A stretch of DNA of 64,000 nucleotides from Himantopus leucocephalus. Its lineage: Eukaryota > Chordata > Aves > Charadriiformes > Recurvirostridae. The stretch covers positions 71,847,046-71,911,045 of the forward strand of contig RSEF01000001.1 in assembly GCA_003993805.1 (NCBI GenBank). The letters are read 5' to 3'. This document shows, in pieces, positions 48,856-60,332 of this stretch. Under the pieces are notes generated by a model, which was not told the DNA's origin, ran no database searches, and saw only the letters and a list, made by a program, of their open reading frames with translations. The stretch's first letter is position 1. Each line of letters opens with the position of its first letter. The position numbers were made by a program, and so were the translations under genes.

Positions 48856-51800
48856 AGCAACGTACTTATTCATTCTGTGTTCATTAATCAATGGACGTTC
48901 ACAGCTCCTTTGCATATAACTGGTTAGGTAGGCTTTAAAATCTTCACAGGTGGCAAATGGTGTGCCAGGCCACACAGCCATTCCCCCAGACGGCCAGGAT
49001 GAGCTCTCGGGATCTGCTGGCTTCCCAATCAATTGCTTCGCTACTCCTTCTGCTCAAATAGCTGCAGAAAAGAACATGCCACATGCTTATGACTTTGCAG
49101 TGAAAAAAAACCGACCAAATTATTTTATTTAATTGCCAGTTAGTAGCTGAAAAGCAAACAATAATTCACAGTGGATTCAGAACTCTGAGATACCAAAAAC
49201 TTCCCTATCCCGTGTATCACTTACAAAGCACGGTTTGAAATAAAATAGAATAGTAATAACTTTGCCCTCTGTCCCTAACCAATTATTCTCGCAGAATTAT
49301 AACATCTTAAATCTCCATAAACTATTCCATGACATACATCTTTTAAAAAAAACATTTCCACAAAACTGCAAATGTTATTTGCTGCTGACTCTCAGAAGTT
49401 GCTTCAGCTCTCTGTGCAGGTCCTGTAGGACTCTCTTTGTTCAGACTTGTAGTCTTAAGTATCAACCATACTCAATTAAGCAGAAAAAAGTAAAGCAATG
49501 GTTTCTCAGCATTTCTGAAAATTGAGGAAGCATCTGTTTGGACCAAATGTGGGGGGGGTCTCTTTATGATTATGTTTTTTATTCATAGTGAATTAGAAGT
49601 TGGAAAGAGCAACCCAGATGAGGGCTCCATTGCACCGGGTACTATGAAAGTATGGAATTGAGAAAAGCAAACTGAGACGAATGGTAGAAAAAAGGAAATT
49701 TAAACTTTTTTATATTACTTCTAAAACTAAGATAGGGTTCCTGTTTGTAAGTGTTCAAACTTTACGTAGGCAAGAAAAACAACAGATACCAGAAAGAGTT
49801 ACTGCCCTCATGTTGTAGTTTGTGACTCAGAGAAATTAAGGGTGTCTCTCAAAGACACAGGGACAGCCTGGAAACTGTTGGAAAACAAGAATGCACAACG
49901 TGGCCCATCGCTGCTGTAGCCACAAGGCCTCAGTCCTGTTCCAAGGAAGCAGTTCTGAACATTCAAAAAGCTGGAAGCTCTCTCCCAATCTGTTCAATAT
50001 TTGCTCTCATGACAAAACGATGCCAAGCAGTTACCTTGTCATGTCACAAGAAGGAAGGGCGTGATCTCATGTGTTGGATCCCTGTGCTAGCCTTTGACCT
50101 CATGAGCAGAGCCCCATTTCTGACCTAAATGATCTCATCTTCGTTCAATTAGGATGCAAAGAACAGCAGCATGCCTATATCCAGCTGACATAATGTTTCA
50201 GTGTGTTATTACGGGCACCTTTACATAGCTCATGGCACCCTTCCTCTCTAATTTGTAGGTTAGGAATGTTCCACTTTGACTGTCTCCTGGATTTCTGTAT
50301 AACTGTAATAATGCCTGTCAGACAGGTCTACTTTTTTTTTTAACATTAGGAGTGAAATGCATTTCGTACTCAAAATTAGAGGGTTAAAAATATGCAGCTA
50401 GATTAATGCAATCTTTAACGCTTCAGGATTTATTTGGTTGTTTAAAAGGGATTCAAAAGTTAAGGAGATGCCATCAGGAAAAACCTGTATTTGTAACTTT
50501 GTTAGAAACAAAAACTGTATTTGTAACCTGTGTTTTCACCTTCTTCTACTCATAGCTTCTTAAAAGCTGAATGCTGAAAAGTTTCTTTTCCCCCAACTCT
50601 CTTGCTTTTTTGGTATCTTTATTTAATTTTAAATCAAGAGATGAAAGCCAAACTCTCAGCTGAGGTAAAAAGACAGAGAAATACTTGAAGGTTCCAGGTA
50701 AGACCTGGGTGCCATGTTGTTAAAAATAGTGAGCCCTCATGCAAAAAAGTGAACAGGCATGATATACAAGAAGCACAGGGGGGAGCTGTTGAAAACTGCA
50801 CAGGTCAAGAACAAATCAAGGCTCTCCCTGGGTACATCTACAAAGCCTCCATTTGGCCATGCCCAGCGGTACCCTCAGAGCCAGCCTCTGCCCGTAAGCA
50901 TGGCTGCAAATATAGTCGGAGACTACGTTCTGTTGCAGACGTACACTGCCGCTCTAGCTGAATTTCAGACAGAAATTCACTTCAGAGAGTGGTCAAAAGC
51001 TACAAACTGGAGTATACCATTACTATGGCTATTCTTACACCTGCTTATGATCACCTGCGGCATAAAGAGTACTTTTGACTTGATACTCACTAGACCTGCC
51101 CATTCTTCCTTTGTAAATTACTAGGCCTTCACTCATTTACACCAGATAATTTGTGGCCTTACACTTGGTAATGCAGCTTAACTCTGAAAGACATCTGAAC
51201 CTTATCTGCCTGCAGGCTACCCATATTGACTAAACTCCAAAAATCCTAACACAGTGTTTGTTAAAGGATACATCTTACAAAACTGGGTATTTATCCCATG
51301 TTTTTCCAGTCCAAAGTGTAGTACCCACTGGTTGGATACTGCACAGACAATATGAGGATGTGAATACATGCAATTAGTGTGAAAAAAAGGAAAATTTCTC
51401 CCTTAGTCAACAACAATCAATAGAAAGCCAGTCAAGCCAGTATGAACTTGGTAATGACCAGCAGTCAGCATAGCAAGTGTAGGTAAGGTCTGGCATGATC
51501 CCAGCAGCTGGAACCCATGAGGCATGAGTTCACTGTGTCTGATCAAATAACATGTTGTGAGACCACTTCCAAAGGGGAAATAAAATAAGTGGTCTTTGTG
51601 GATACAAGGACACACCATGCAACTGCATATTCATTTAAAAACTCCCAGGCTCTTGAAAATCCAAACAGTGGGAGCTGAACCTAGAAAACAAGCTTTTATA
51701 TCCTTTCATATGCAGAAAAAGTAGTTTTCCACTGAAAGGACACACTGGAGAAAAATGCAATGATTCCTAGTCTGAATTCACATTTCAGACTAACCTCCCC

Positions 51801-52430
51801 AATACAAAAGTGAAGAATTTCCTTCATCAATAACTTGACCCCAACAACAAAAGTTACGTCTAGATCTGGTTTAGGACAAGATTGTCAACATATCTCACCA
51901 GCAGAATCATTTATCTATCTCCTAGTGAAACTTATCTTACAGTACTTAGGCTGAGAAAAACTGTTCTGTGGATGAATTAAAGTTTATATCCATGCTACTT
52001 ACTGAAGAACAGGATTTAGATGGTGATGCATTTGATAAAGATACAGTGATGCTACATACAGTGGCTGTTATTTTCTGTACACCTAAAAGCATTTTTAAAG
52101 TTCTTAGGACAGCTAAGAGAGGTACCAGTTGGGTACCTGTCTCCAGACATCTACCTGAAAATCTCAGTCCTCTTTTTTTTTTTTAAATTACTAATGTAGA
52201 AGATACCTGTTTGTGCTTTTCTCTATGTACTTACTGATACTGTCAACAGTAATAGTAATAAGATGGTATGATCTTCACTGAAATGAAGTTCTTGTGTGCA
52301 AAGGCAAACAATGTAAGAATGTACCAAAGTCTTGCTACATAAGTAAACAAGCAGGGTGGCAAACTGGTCTACATGCGGAACTTTGACTCTGTTATAATCA
52401 ATGGCAAAACTTCCAGTAACTTCAGAGACA
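48856..52430. other. no gene recognised
   Basis: AT-rich sequence. A 13-base direct repeat (CTGTATTTGTAAC) occurs twice near 50487 and 50516. The frame at 50759-51124 (+) has no domain that I know. Confidence 0.45.
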
Positions 52431-52499
52431 AAAAAAGTCACTCACAGACTGCATGATACATCCANAAAAAAGTCACTCACAGACTGCGTGATACATCCT
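52431..52499 (+). repeat. N-joined 34-bp duplication, probable assembly artefact
   Basis: 52431-52464 and 52466-52499 are the same 34 bases with two differences, joined by a single N at 52465. Confidence 0.85.
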
Positions 52500-53989
52500 T
52501 GGGCACAAAGACAGTCTGTAGAAAGGTTCAGAAATAGAACAGCTTAGGTCTCAGCCTTCAAATGCAATCCTTACTCTCATTAAAACCAATTTCTGTTTAA
52601 GACCCTTCCTTCACCAGTCTGTATGTATCTCCTGTTAGCTTCTGCTAGAGTTCTGAATATGTCTCAAAGATAAACAGACTGCTTAATTATTAGTTGGTGG
52701 TGCATGACAGGATTTTGGGAACAGGACTGTAAATGTCACATGAACAGTAAATATGTTCATATTTTGAAGTTTGGAAGTAGACATCAGTTGCATTCACTGC
52801 AATGAAAATATGTACATACCTTTTTATTGCTGGCAAGCCTATTTTCATGAGATAATTACACAGATTTAGGTCCCTATGAGGGTTAAATGAGTCTTCAAAT
52901 AATACTACACAGTTCTGTGCCCTGGACTAGTTCAGCCTAAATATTCTAGGATTTGTCAGAACATTTTCGACAAATAACAGGGTTTTGACAAGGCTAGTCT
53001 TGGGAAATGCATTCACCAGGGAATGATTTCTTTAGTAGCATCTGATATTTCTGAAATACCTACTTATATCTGTGAAATATCTTTATGGAAAAGAATTTCT
53101 GTTGGTGTTACAGTTTGTATACAACAGAGTCTATTACTTTCCTAAGATTTTGAAAAATACATGTGTATGAATTCATATGCATAAATGCATGAGCCTTCAA
53201 AATGCCAAGTGGCTGATTTTTCAAAGTATCATCTTGTGTTTTTTACAAGTACCTATACTATGTAAGGTACAGAAATTCAGAATTAAAACTGGAATACACA
53301 TTTCTGTAATATTTGATAATTTACGGTTACTGGTGGTTATAAAGTTTTCAAATGTTAAACTTTGCAGGTTGTTAGAGTTACTAATTTTCATGTAACAGAT
53401 TAAAAATTCGAAATCTGGAGGGAAAAAAAAAGCACAGCAGTACACAAGTTAACTTCTCATGCTTATGAAACCAAGACACCCTGGCAGCAGACTACAGGCA
53501 GTGCTGTTAAGCAAACTGCTAGCAGACTTCCTTTCAACTATGCTTAATTAGAATTAAGTATTGAAAGACATACATATGTCATCGAAGGAGGAGCATTTTT
53601 CTTCACAAACATAAAAATGTATCAGAATTTCAGTAAGTATATGAACAAATTAACAGCTTAAGTCTTACTCGGCTATGCAGCCAATAACTGAAACAACAAC
53701 TAGCAGTATATGCTGCACTGATTTTTGGAAGTATTTTCAAGCACACGCAGTACCTGGAACTTTAGATCTCTTAAAAAAACCCAACTTCACAGAACTTGTT
53801 GAGGAAATAGACCGGGCAATCGTAAGGTGACTCTAACTCCTTTACAAGTTAGACAAATAGCCGAGGTCAACTGTTCCCTAACTCCGCTGCTGAAAAATGT
53901 ACGGGAAACGGTGATTCGGTTAATGAAGTTATCTGGCGTTGCTCGGTAGACCGTATTGAAGATTAACTGCCCAGGTCACCTAAGAAATA
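52500..53989. other. no gene recognised, left flank of the CpG island
   Basis: AT-rich until about 53800, then CpGs begin to rise ('gaccgggcaatcg', 'gtacgggaaacgg') towards the island. Confidence 0.45.
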
Positions 53990-54404
53990 ACGTTTCGGGA
54001 AAAACGACCGGAACGGTGGGCGATAAACTCCGCTTCTTGCTGCCGGCGCGACGACCGACCGAGGAGCTCCGCTGCCGTCGGGGCTCGGCGGGGCTCGGGG
54101 GTCCCGCCGTGGGGGGAGAGGGTGCAGAACTCCGCCCGCCGGCACCAGCGCAACCCCCGCACCGCTCCGCGCCGCTCCGCTCCTCCCCGCGCAGCCCCTG
54201 ACCGAGGCCGCCTCCCGCCCCGCCGCGCTCCGACCGGGGCCGTCACCCCGGGAACCGGCCCGGCCGCGGGGCGGAGGGGAAGGAAAAGTTTCCCCGGGGG
54301 AGGCGAGGAGCCCCCCCCGCCGCCTGCGCCCCCCCGCGCCGGGCTGCCATTGGCCGAGCCGCCTACCGAAGCCCGCTAGGCACAAAAGGCGTTGCTAAGT
54401 GGAT

Positions 54405-54982
54405 NNNNNNNNNNNNNNNNNNNNNNNNNNNNNNNNNNNNNNNNNNNNNNNNNNNNNNNNNNNNNNNNNNNNNNNNNNNNNNNNNNNNNNNNNNNNNNNN
54501 NNNNNNNNNNNNNNNNNNNNNNNNNNNNNNNNNNNNNNNNNNNNNNNNNNNNNNNNNNNNNNNNNNNNNNNNNNNNNNNNNNNNNNNNNNNNNNNNNNNN
54601 NNNNNNNNNNNNNNNNNNNNNNNNNNNNNNNNNNNNNNNNNNNNNNNNNNNNNNNNNNNNNNNNNNNNNNNNNNNNNNNNNNNNNNNNNNNNNNNNNNNN
54701 NNNNNNNNNNNNNNNNNNNNNNNNNNNNNNNNNNNNNNNNNNNNNNNNNNNNNNNNNNNNNNNNNNNNNNNNNNNNNNNNNNNNNNNNNNNNNNNNNNNN
54801 NNNNNNNNNNNNNNNNNNNNNNNNNNNNNNNNNNNNNNNNNNNNNNNNNNNNNNNNNNNNNNNNNNNNNNNNNNNNNNNNNNNNNNNNNNNNNNNNNNNN
54901 NNNNNNNNNNNNNNNNNNNNNNNNNNNNNNNNNNNNNNNNNNNNNNNNNNNNNNNNNNNNNNNNNNNNNNNNNNNNNNNNNN
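54405..54982. other. assembly gap of 578 N inside the CpG island
   Basis: 578 Ns, an uneven number that suggests an estimated gap size. GC-rich promoter DNA is often lost in sequencing. A first exon may be hidden here. Confidence 0.98.

Positions 54983-55017
<35 letters not shown>
54983..55017. repeat. 35-base poly-G run at gap edge
   Basis: Thirty-five consecutive Gs directly beside the gap. No-signal cycles on two-colour sequencers are called as G, so this may be false sequence. A real poly-G is the alternative. Confidence 0.95.
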
Positions 55018-55018
<1 letters not shown>

Positions 55019-55161
55019 AGCAGTCACACAGTCCGCTTTGAAATCGTCTCCCTCTCGCAGCCCGCCGAGGCTCCCGCGCCTGGGAAGCGGTGAGGGAAGC
55101 GCCGGGACCGTCGAGCCGCCGCCGCGGGGTGACAGCCCCCCCCCTCTCCGTCCCGCACGCC

Positions 55162-55187
55162 GGGGGGGGGGNGGGGGGGGGGGGGGG
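55162..55187. repeat. poly-G with single N
   Basis: Ten Gs, one N at 55172, then fifteen Gs. The join is of the same kind as the other single-N joins, and the true length is unknown. Confidence 0.9.
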
Positions 55188-55900
55188 CTCAGCGCCGCGG
55201 GGGCGACGGGGGAAACGTGGGGACGGGCAGCGGGGAGAGAGGCGCCGAGGGGAGAGAAATCGCCGCCGACGTGCGAGCCCGGCCGTGGGCTGGCGCCGCG
55301 CCGCCGGAGACGGCCCCTTTTCCCCCAAAGCTCGCTCGTGTGCCCCCCACCCCTCACCCCCCCCCGCCGCTCCGCTTCGGCGAGGTTTTCCCCGCGGCGG
55401 GAGTTTCTCTTCAGGCAAAGCCCGGGCGCGGGCTGTTGCATGTGGTTTTGGGGCCGTACGCGCGGGGAGAGGGCAGTGTCTGATGCTCTTTGTCACGGGT
55501 GGGCAGCGTTTCGGTGCGACGGGCGCGCCACGCGTGGTTTGCGCCCCGTCGCCCTCCCTGCTTCATCCCAGCCGTCCTCCTGTGTTTGGTGTGTGGCAGC
55601 AGGTTGCGCGGGGTGCGGAGGTGGGGGGGGATCTGGGGTCGGGGGGCGGCGGGGCCGGGGGTGCGGGCAGGCGGCGCAGCTACGGGCGCAGCCCGGGCTG
55701 GGGACACAGGTCGCCAAGCCGCGGCTCAGAGTAGCCCCGCGATGAAACTTGACAGAGCCCCCGGCGCTCTCTGAGCGGGGTTTGAGCTGTTTTACATCCC
55801 CTCCGTTACTCGCTGAGGGCGGCAGGGGAGCGCTCAGCCTGCCGCTGAGCGGGAACCTGTAGAGTCAGGGCAGCCCTCCGGTGCGGTCCGGTCCAGGACT

Positions 55901-56440
55901 CGTCCAGGAAAATTTGGGGGGGGGAAGGAGGGAATTCGGGCCAATTTAAATATTTCAAAGCCAGAAAAATCGTCGGGGTCGCAACCAAGAGTTTGACTCC
56001 TAACGGTTGTGTCTTTGGTCACTGATTTCTGGATTATCTGGGTCTTTCGGAACCGGCTCTGCGCTTGTGCGTTATTCTGTGCAGTAGGCTCTGGCCCCCC
56101 TTGCTTTGCATGGTACTTATTTTTAGGAGGGGGCTTGAAAATTAGTCCAAGGTTCTGTGCTTAATTTCTGCCAGAAGGGCATTCCGTGTGGGCAAACAGC
56201 TTGCATTATGGCCAACAAACAACAAGCGTACAGTGCAAATTAAATAAATTAACACCAAGTCATGAAAAGCAGCAGGTCCTCAGCATGTGCCCATCTGCGC
56301 TGTAGCTACCGCCGCTGTTCCTTTTTTTTTTTTTTTTCTTTCTTTTCTTCTAATACCCACAGATTTTACCGCAAATTCCGGGCTATTGGTAGTATCTCCG
56401 AACAAAAACCTGTTGTCTGAAAGAGGAATGATTCTTCTTT
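55901..56440. promoter_or_regulatory. inter-island segment with a strong splice acceptor
   Basis: CpG density falls between the two islands. A 17-T run within a pyrimidine tract (56321-56350), TCTAAT (a possible branch site) and ACCCACAG (AG at 56361-56362) make a convincing acceptor on the + strand. This hints that transcription may run rightwards, with a second, perhaps non-coding, exon from 56363. There is no direct proof. Confidence 0.3.
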
Positions 56441-56650
56441 CTGGCCCCGGTACCTGCACGGTACTCCCCCGGTTTTGCGCTTGAGGAGAGCGCTGAGTTT
56501 CCAGCCGGTGAAGGCGGGCGCGTCCCGGCGCGGGCGGACGGTGGCTGGGGGGGCGGACGGGGACGGGGCGACCCTGCCCGGCCCGACCCCGCCGTTCCGG
56601 TGGTACTCGGTCCGCCGCGGGGGTTGCGGGGGTCGTAGCGTGCTTCCACC
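56441..56650. promoter_or_regulatory. second small CpG island
   Basis: A CpG-dense block (GGCGGGCGCG, CCCGGCGCGGGCGGACGG and similar) with several G runs (about 56545-56570) that could form a G-quadruplex. It may be a shore promoter, or part of the main island split by the inter-island segment. Confidence 0.65.
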
Positions 56651-56728
56651 AGCACGGATCGTGGATTTGTTGTGGTTTGTAAATGCTAACTACCGAGTAT
56701 ATTCCGATCACGCACTGTGTTAGTTAGC

Positions 56729-56905
56729 ATGAAAATACGGAGCTGGGAAAATTGGGCTCTGATTAGTTTCTCTATCTGGTTTTTAGAGAGTGCTGCACAG
56801 GGAGTCAGTATTAGATGTCATATAAAACCAAAGTTGATGTGTAAACAGGTGGGATGTGAAGGATACAGAAATGTCCCAGGAGGTGAACCAAGGTTTGCTG
56901 TTTAG
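56729..56905 (+). other. candidate start exon with signal-peptide-like N terminus
   Basis: ATG at 56729 has an A at -3 and an in-frame stop upstream at 56687. The first 25 codons read as a secretory leader: basic start (MKIR), an 11-residue hydrophobic stretch (WALISFSIWFL, residues 9-19), then small residues (ESAAQG). CAG|GTGGGA about 120 bases in (near 56850) is a fair splice donor, which would leave about 40 residues in this exon. It lies 80 bases past the second CpG island, a normal place for a first coding exon. I know no protein that starts like this. As an unspliced 58-residue frame it is within the range of chance, so confidence is low. Confidence 0.22.
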
Positions 56906-59900
56906 AAAATCGGACTCTTCAACACTTGCCTTGATATTGCATTGTGTACAGTAACAGGAGCTTCTTTTTAGGCATGTCTTCAAAGTCAATAATCTCCCTG
57001 TTTTTTCATTTGTAAACCCTAACTAACTTGCAATTGTTGGATTAAAAAAATACTGTTATTTAACAGATCGAGGGCTTAAACCACTGGGTCCCACATCTCA
57101 GCTGAGTTCCTAAGTCCCACTTTTTCCTGCTTAAAAGGAGACCATTATTAGATGATGGGTGTCAACTTCATTGGCACAAACATTAAATTAAACATTAATA
57201 ACACTGCCAGTGAGCATATATTAATACTTTCTGGCTTCAGAGAAGGAACAAACACACTGTCATTGTTGATAATTGGCAATATTTTAATATGTAAACACTT
57301 GGAGAGACAAGACAAGACAATCACTCACATGAATTTTATGAACTGCAAGATTGTAAATACAGTGTCTAGGCTGAAAGAAACGTGATCATTGAAAGGTGAA
57401 TCATGCCATCTCTTCTGCTCTTCAAATGTACATAGAGTTCCTTATCATCTTGATGGATAAAGTTAAGGTTGTCCACAGTGTTGAACATCCATGGTTCCTG
57501 TTCATTAAGGTAGAAATGTTAAGTGTTCTCCATCATACTTCTGAGAATGAAGCCATAAATTTGTTTTCCTGAAATATCTGTGTCTCATGCATAGGGTGGT
57601 AGCATATGGTGTGAGAATCCATATCATGTAGCCATATCCTTCAGTGGCTGAGTAAATTCTGCACAGTTCTGGTGTCATGCAGCTGTATGGTAGAGGGGAG
57701 GAACTAATTTAGCCCTATCAATTTTGCTGCATCTCCCAAACGATGATGCAGGAAGCACTGTCCCAGTGTATGCCCACACTGGGTGATACGCATCATGGAA
57801 CCAATTCAGTTATTTGCTGTCTAAGGCTCCAGCTGTAGCAGTGGATTGGGAATTATCTCCTGCAACAAGCACTGAAGTGTGTGGAGGAGAAACTAATGTA
57901 GTAAGAGTAAGAAGATACTTGAGTTTTGAGGAGGACTTCTGGAAGATATGGAGAAGATAAAAGACTGTGAGAGGGTTATTACAGAATAATGGTTAATTAT
58001 TGTGTGTTGTTATGTTATAGAATCACAGCTAAACTTACAATGAAAATCCAGAAAGCAAATAGTCCAGGAGATGGTATAAAGACGAGAGAAAAGAAAATAA
58101 TAGCTGGCTATATAAGGATAGCATATTCTCACTTTGAATGATAGGTTCCTTCAGTTCTCCTAATCTCAAAAAGAAGACACCTAAAAGTGTCACAAAGACA
58201 GCAGAAGTAAAAATCACTAATGAGATTTCATGGAAGAACAGAAGGCTAAAAGATAAGGAGACCCATATTTGGAAAGGAAAGAATAGTGCAAGAAACATTT
58301 CAGAAATTAGAAGAGTAGATGGTAAAAAGGAAAGCAGACCGTTTCTGTTTAATACAAGAATAAAAACATGCTCTGGGAGTCGAAGACATTAAAAAAGGCA
58401 ACTAGAACTGCTGTGGTATGGTTATGTTGGCAGGTGCGATGGTTGCTTTCTGTTCAGCTAGACCGTGAAAAGCAGCCAAGCTTCTCAGAGGAATCAGCTA
58501 CTTGAGACAAAAGATCCACCACCCAATCACAGAAAAATATGAGGTAATATTGACCTGGTGACCCAAGAAGTTTCACTGGCAAGCGGAGAGGCTGGGTACT
58601 GATTTTTTTGATAGTGTAGGTGTCTGGCTATGGGAAAGAAACATAACAAGGATAATTGAATCAAACACGAAGAAGAAGGAGCCAGAGACAGAGCAAAAAA
58701 TGGAGAGTATGGCTTTGGGAAGGCAAAGTACAACAAAATGAAATAACAAAGCAGAAAGGAGAACTATTCAGGCTTGCTGCTAACAACAACAAGAACAAAA
58801 AACCCTTCAAAAAACCTCCATGTGTTTGACTCCTCTTATTCTCAGAGAAATAAGAGTTTGGATATTCTTTGTAGACAAGGAGGATTACAGCAAAGAAATG
58901 GCCGATTCTTCAATAGTTTTTTCCTCTCAGTGACAGCATCACCACCTTAGGACCCTCAATTACTACTGCTCACTGCTTGGGTCAAGAAGTGATAATCATA
59001 TTTAGTGTAATGGATAATTAATCTGTGGAACTCATAGCAAAGAATCTTAGTGAGATAAATAATTTTGTAAATTTCTAAGAGCTTTAGACAATTAATGAAG
59101 ATACGACATCTGCTGTTATATTTTCTGCCCTGGTAATTACAAGGACTATTAATTCTCTCATCTCAGGGGAATGCTCAAGTGAAAAGATTAGGAAGCTGTT
59201 TACATTTATGGTACCTTTATATAGTTAGATGCCTATGTGAGCTTTCTTCTGAAGGGCATAACATTTTTGGCAAAATGCTGAATTAGATGTGCAACTGTTC
59301 TGGGGATTTTTTTACACCTCCTTTATTTCCAGTAGATTTGGGCAAAATGATTAAGAAGTTTGTCAACTAATAGGAAGAGTTTGTGTGGAAAATAAATGGG
59401 AGCTGGATGTGCGGGATTGCACCTAACAAAATTTATCTTTAATCCGAGAAAATTATTTTCTAGAAGTGTCCAAAATTAATATATGCAGCTTGGTTATACC
59501 TGTATTTTGGCTCAGGTTATCTCATTAATAAAGGGCTCTAACTCATTTTGCCCTCCTCATTTTCAAAGGAACCAAGCACATCAAAGTCCCAGTTGGGAGC
59601 ATTTCTGAAGGTTAAACCAATTGCGTAGAGTAATGAGAGGAGCTTTGGCATCCAGCTCTAGGGACACATGTTTAAAATTCCTTGCATGTCCTCTGCAAAT
59701 GGTGGGCACTTTCTGCTGTCTTTGCGTTTTTTTAGGCCTGCTGGTCTTGCAGAATTTCGCTATCTCATTATCAGTTCTCATGGGGAACTGATGTTTATAA
59801 CAGCGCTGGGAACCCAGTTGCTTCCCTGCCAGCAGGGCATATTTTAGCCATCTAGAGTGGCTAGAGAGTTCTAGAGTGCTGTTCACTCTTGCTCTTTTGC

Positions 59901-60261
59901 AATAAATTTTTTTAAGTTGACCATGCAAAGAGCCTTAGTTTCTACAGGATCGTTTTTTATTCGTCTAAATATTCTACTCACTATTATACCATTACCAGTA
60001 AAGTTTAACCTACCAAGTTTGTAACCACTACCCTTGATCAACAGTTTACTATAGAAGTATAGAGGGAGGAAGAAAACAATGGAGCATCCTGTGCATGGCC
60101 ATCCTGTAATATAGTCGCGCCCTTCCCTGAAGAGCAATGTCCTGGGTCCTCCTGCTGTAGTTGGCACGAGTGTCCCGTTGGCTGTCAGCTGCTTCTCTGA
60201 CAGCTCTCAACCTGCTGATGGCAGCTGATGGTTTACGTTTAGTTCTGGTTCCTTTAAACAG
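56906..60261. other. no gene recognised; purine-rich patch
   Basis: AT-rich sequence. From about 57880 to 58760 the + strand is rich in A and G (GAAGA, AGGAGA, AAGAAG repeats), which creates lysine-rich open frames such as 58138-58392 (+, ATG, 84 codons) that resemble nothing known. A foldback at 57743-57796 is listed separately. Confidence 0.45.
57743..57796. other. two-part stem-loop
   Basis: CCCAGTGT (57762-57769) pairs with ACACTGGG (57776-57783) around a six-base loop. Outside it ATGATGC (57743-57749) pairs with GCATCAT (57790-57796), leaving an internal loop of 12 and 6 bases. Confidence 0.6.
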
Positions 60262-60332
60262 ACATGTGTGCATGCATGCATTTGCCCGCGCATGCGCACG
60301 CGCGCACACATACACACATGCACATACACACA
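60262..60332. repeat. alternating purine-pyrimidine tract (Z-DNA type) with NRF1-like site
   Basis: Two blocks of strict alternation: 60262-60280 and, after a short break, 60287-60332 (46 bases without a single interruption, mixing CG, CA and TA steps). The first twelve bases of the second block, CGCGCATGCGCA (60287-60298), match the palindromic NRF1 consensus exactly. The minus-strand frame through it is repeat translation. Confidence 0.9.

Larger units (their letters stand above)
53990..55900. promoter_or_regulatory. strong CpG island, probable gene promoter (gap inside)
   Basis: CpGs are dense here: ten in the 60 bases 54001-54060, against one or none per line in most of the window. GC boxes (CCCGCCCCGCC at 54214-54224, GGGGCGG at about 54268-54274) and an ATTGG (inverted CCAAT) at 54349-54353 are present. 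No clear TATA box is seen, which suits a broad housekeeping or developmental promoter. Direction is not decided: open frames run both ways only because stop codons are rare in GC-rich DNA, and 578 Ns remove the middle. Candidate donors (such as GTGAGG near 55090) cannot be trusted alone. I cannot name the gene. This is the one place in the window where a transcription start is likely. Confidence 0.8.

Noticed and set aside
54363..55745. Open frames of 200-450 codons through the CpG island
   Set aside because: Most of their length is N or homopolymer G/C. The rest is GC-driven Pro/Arg/Gly sequence, open in several frames at once.
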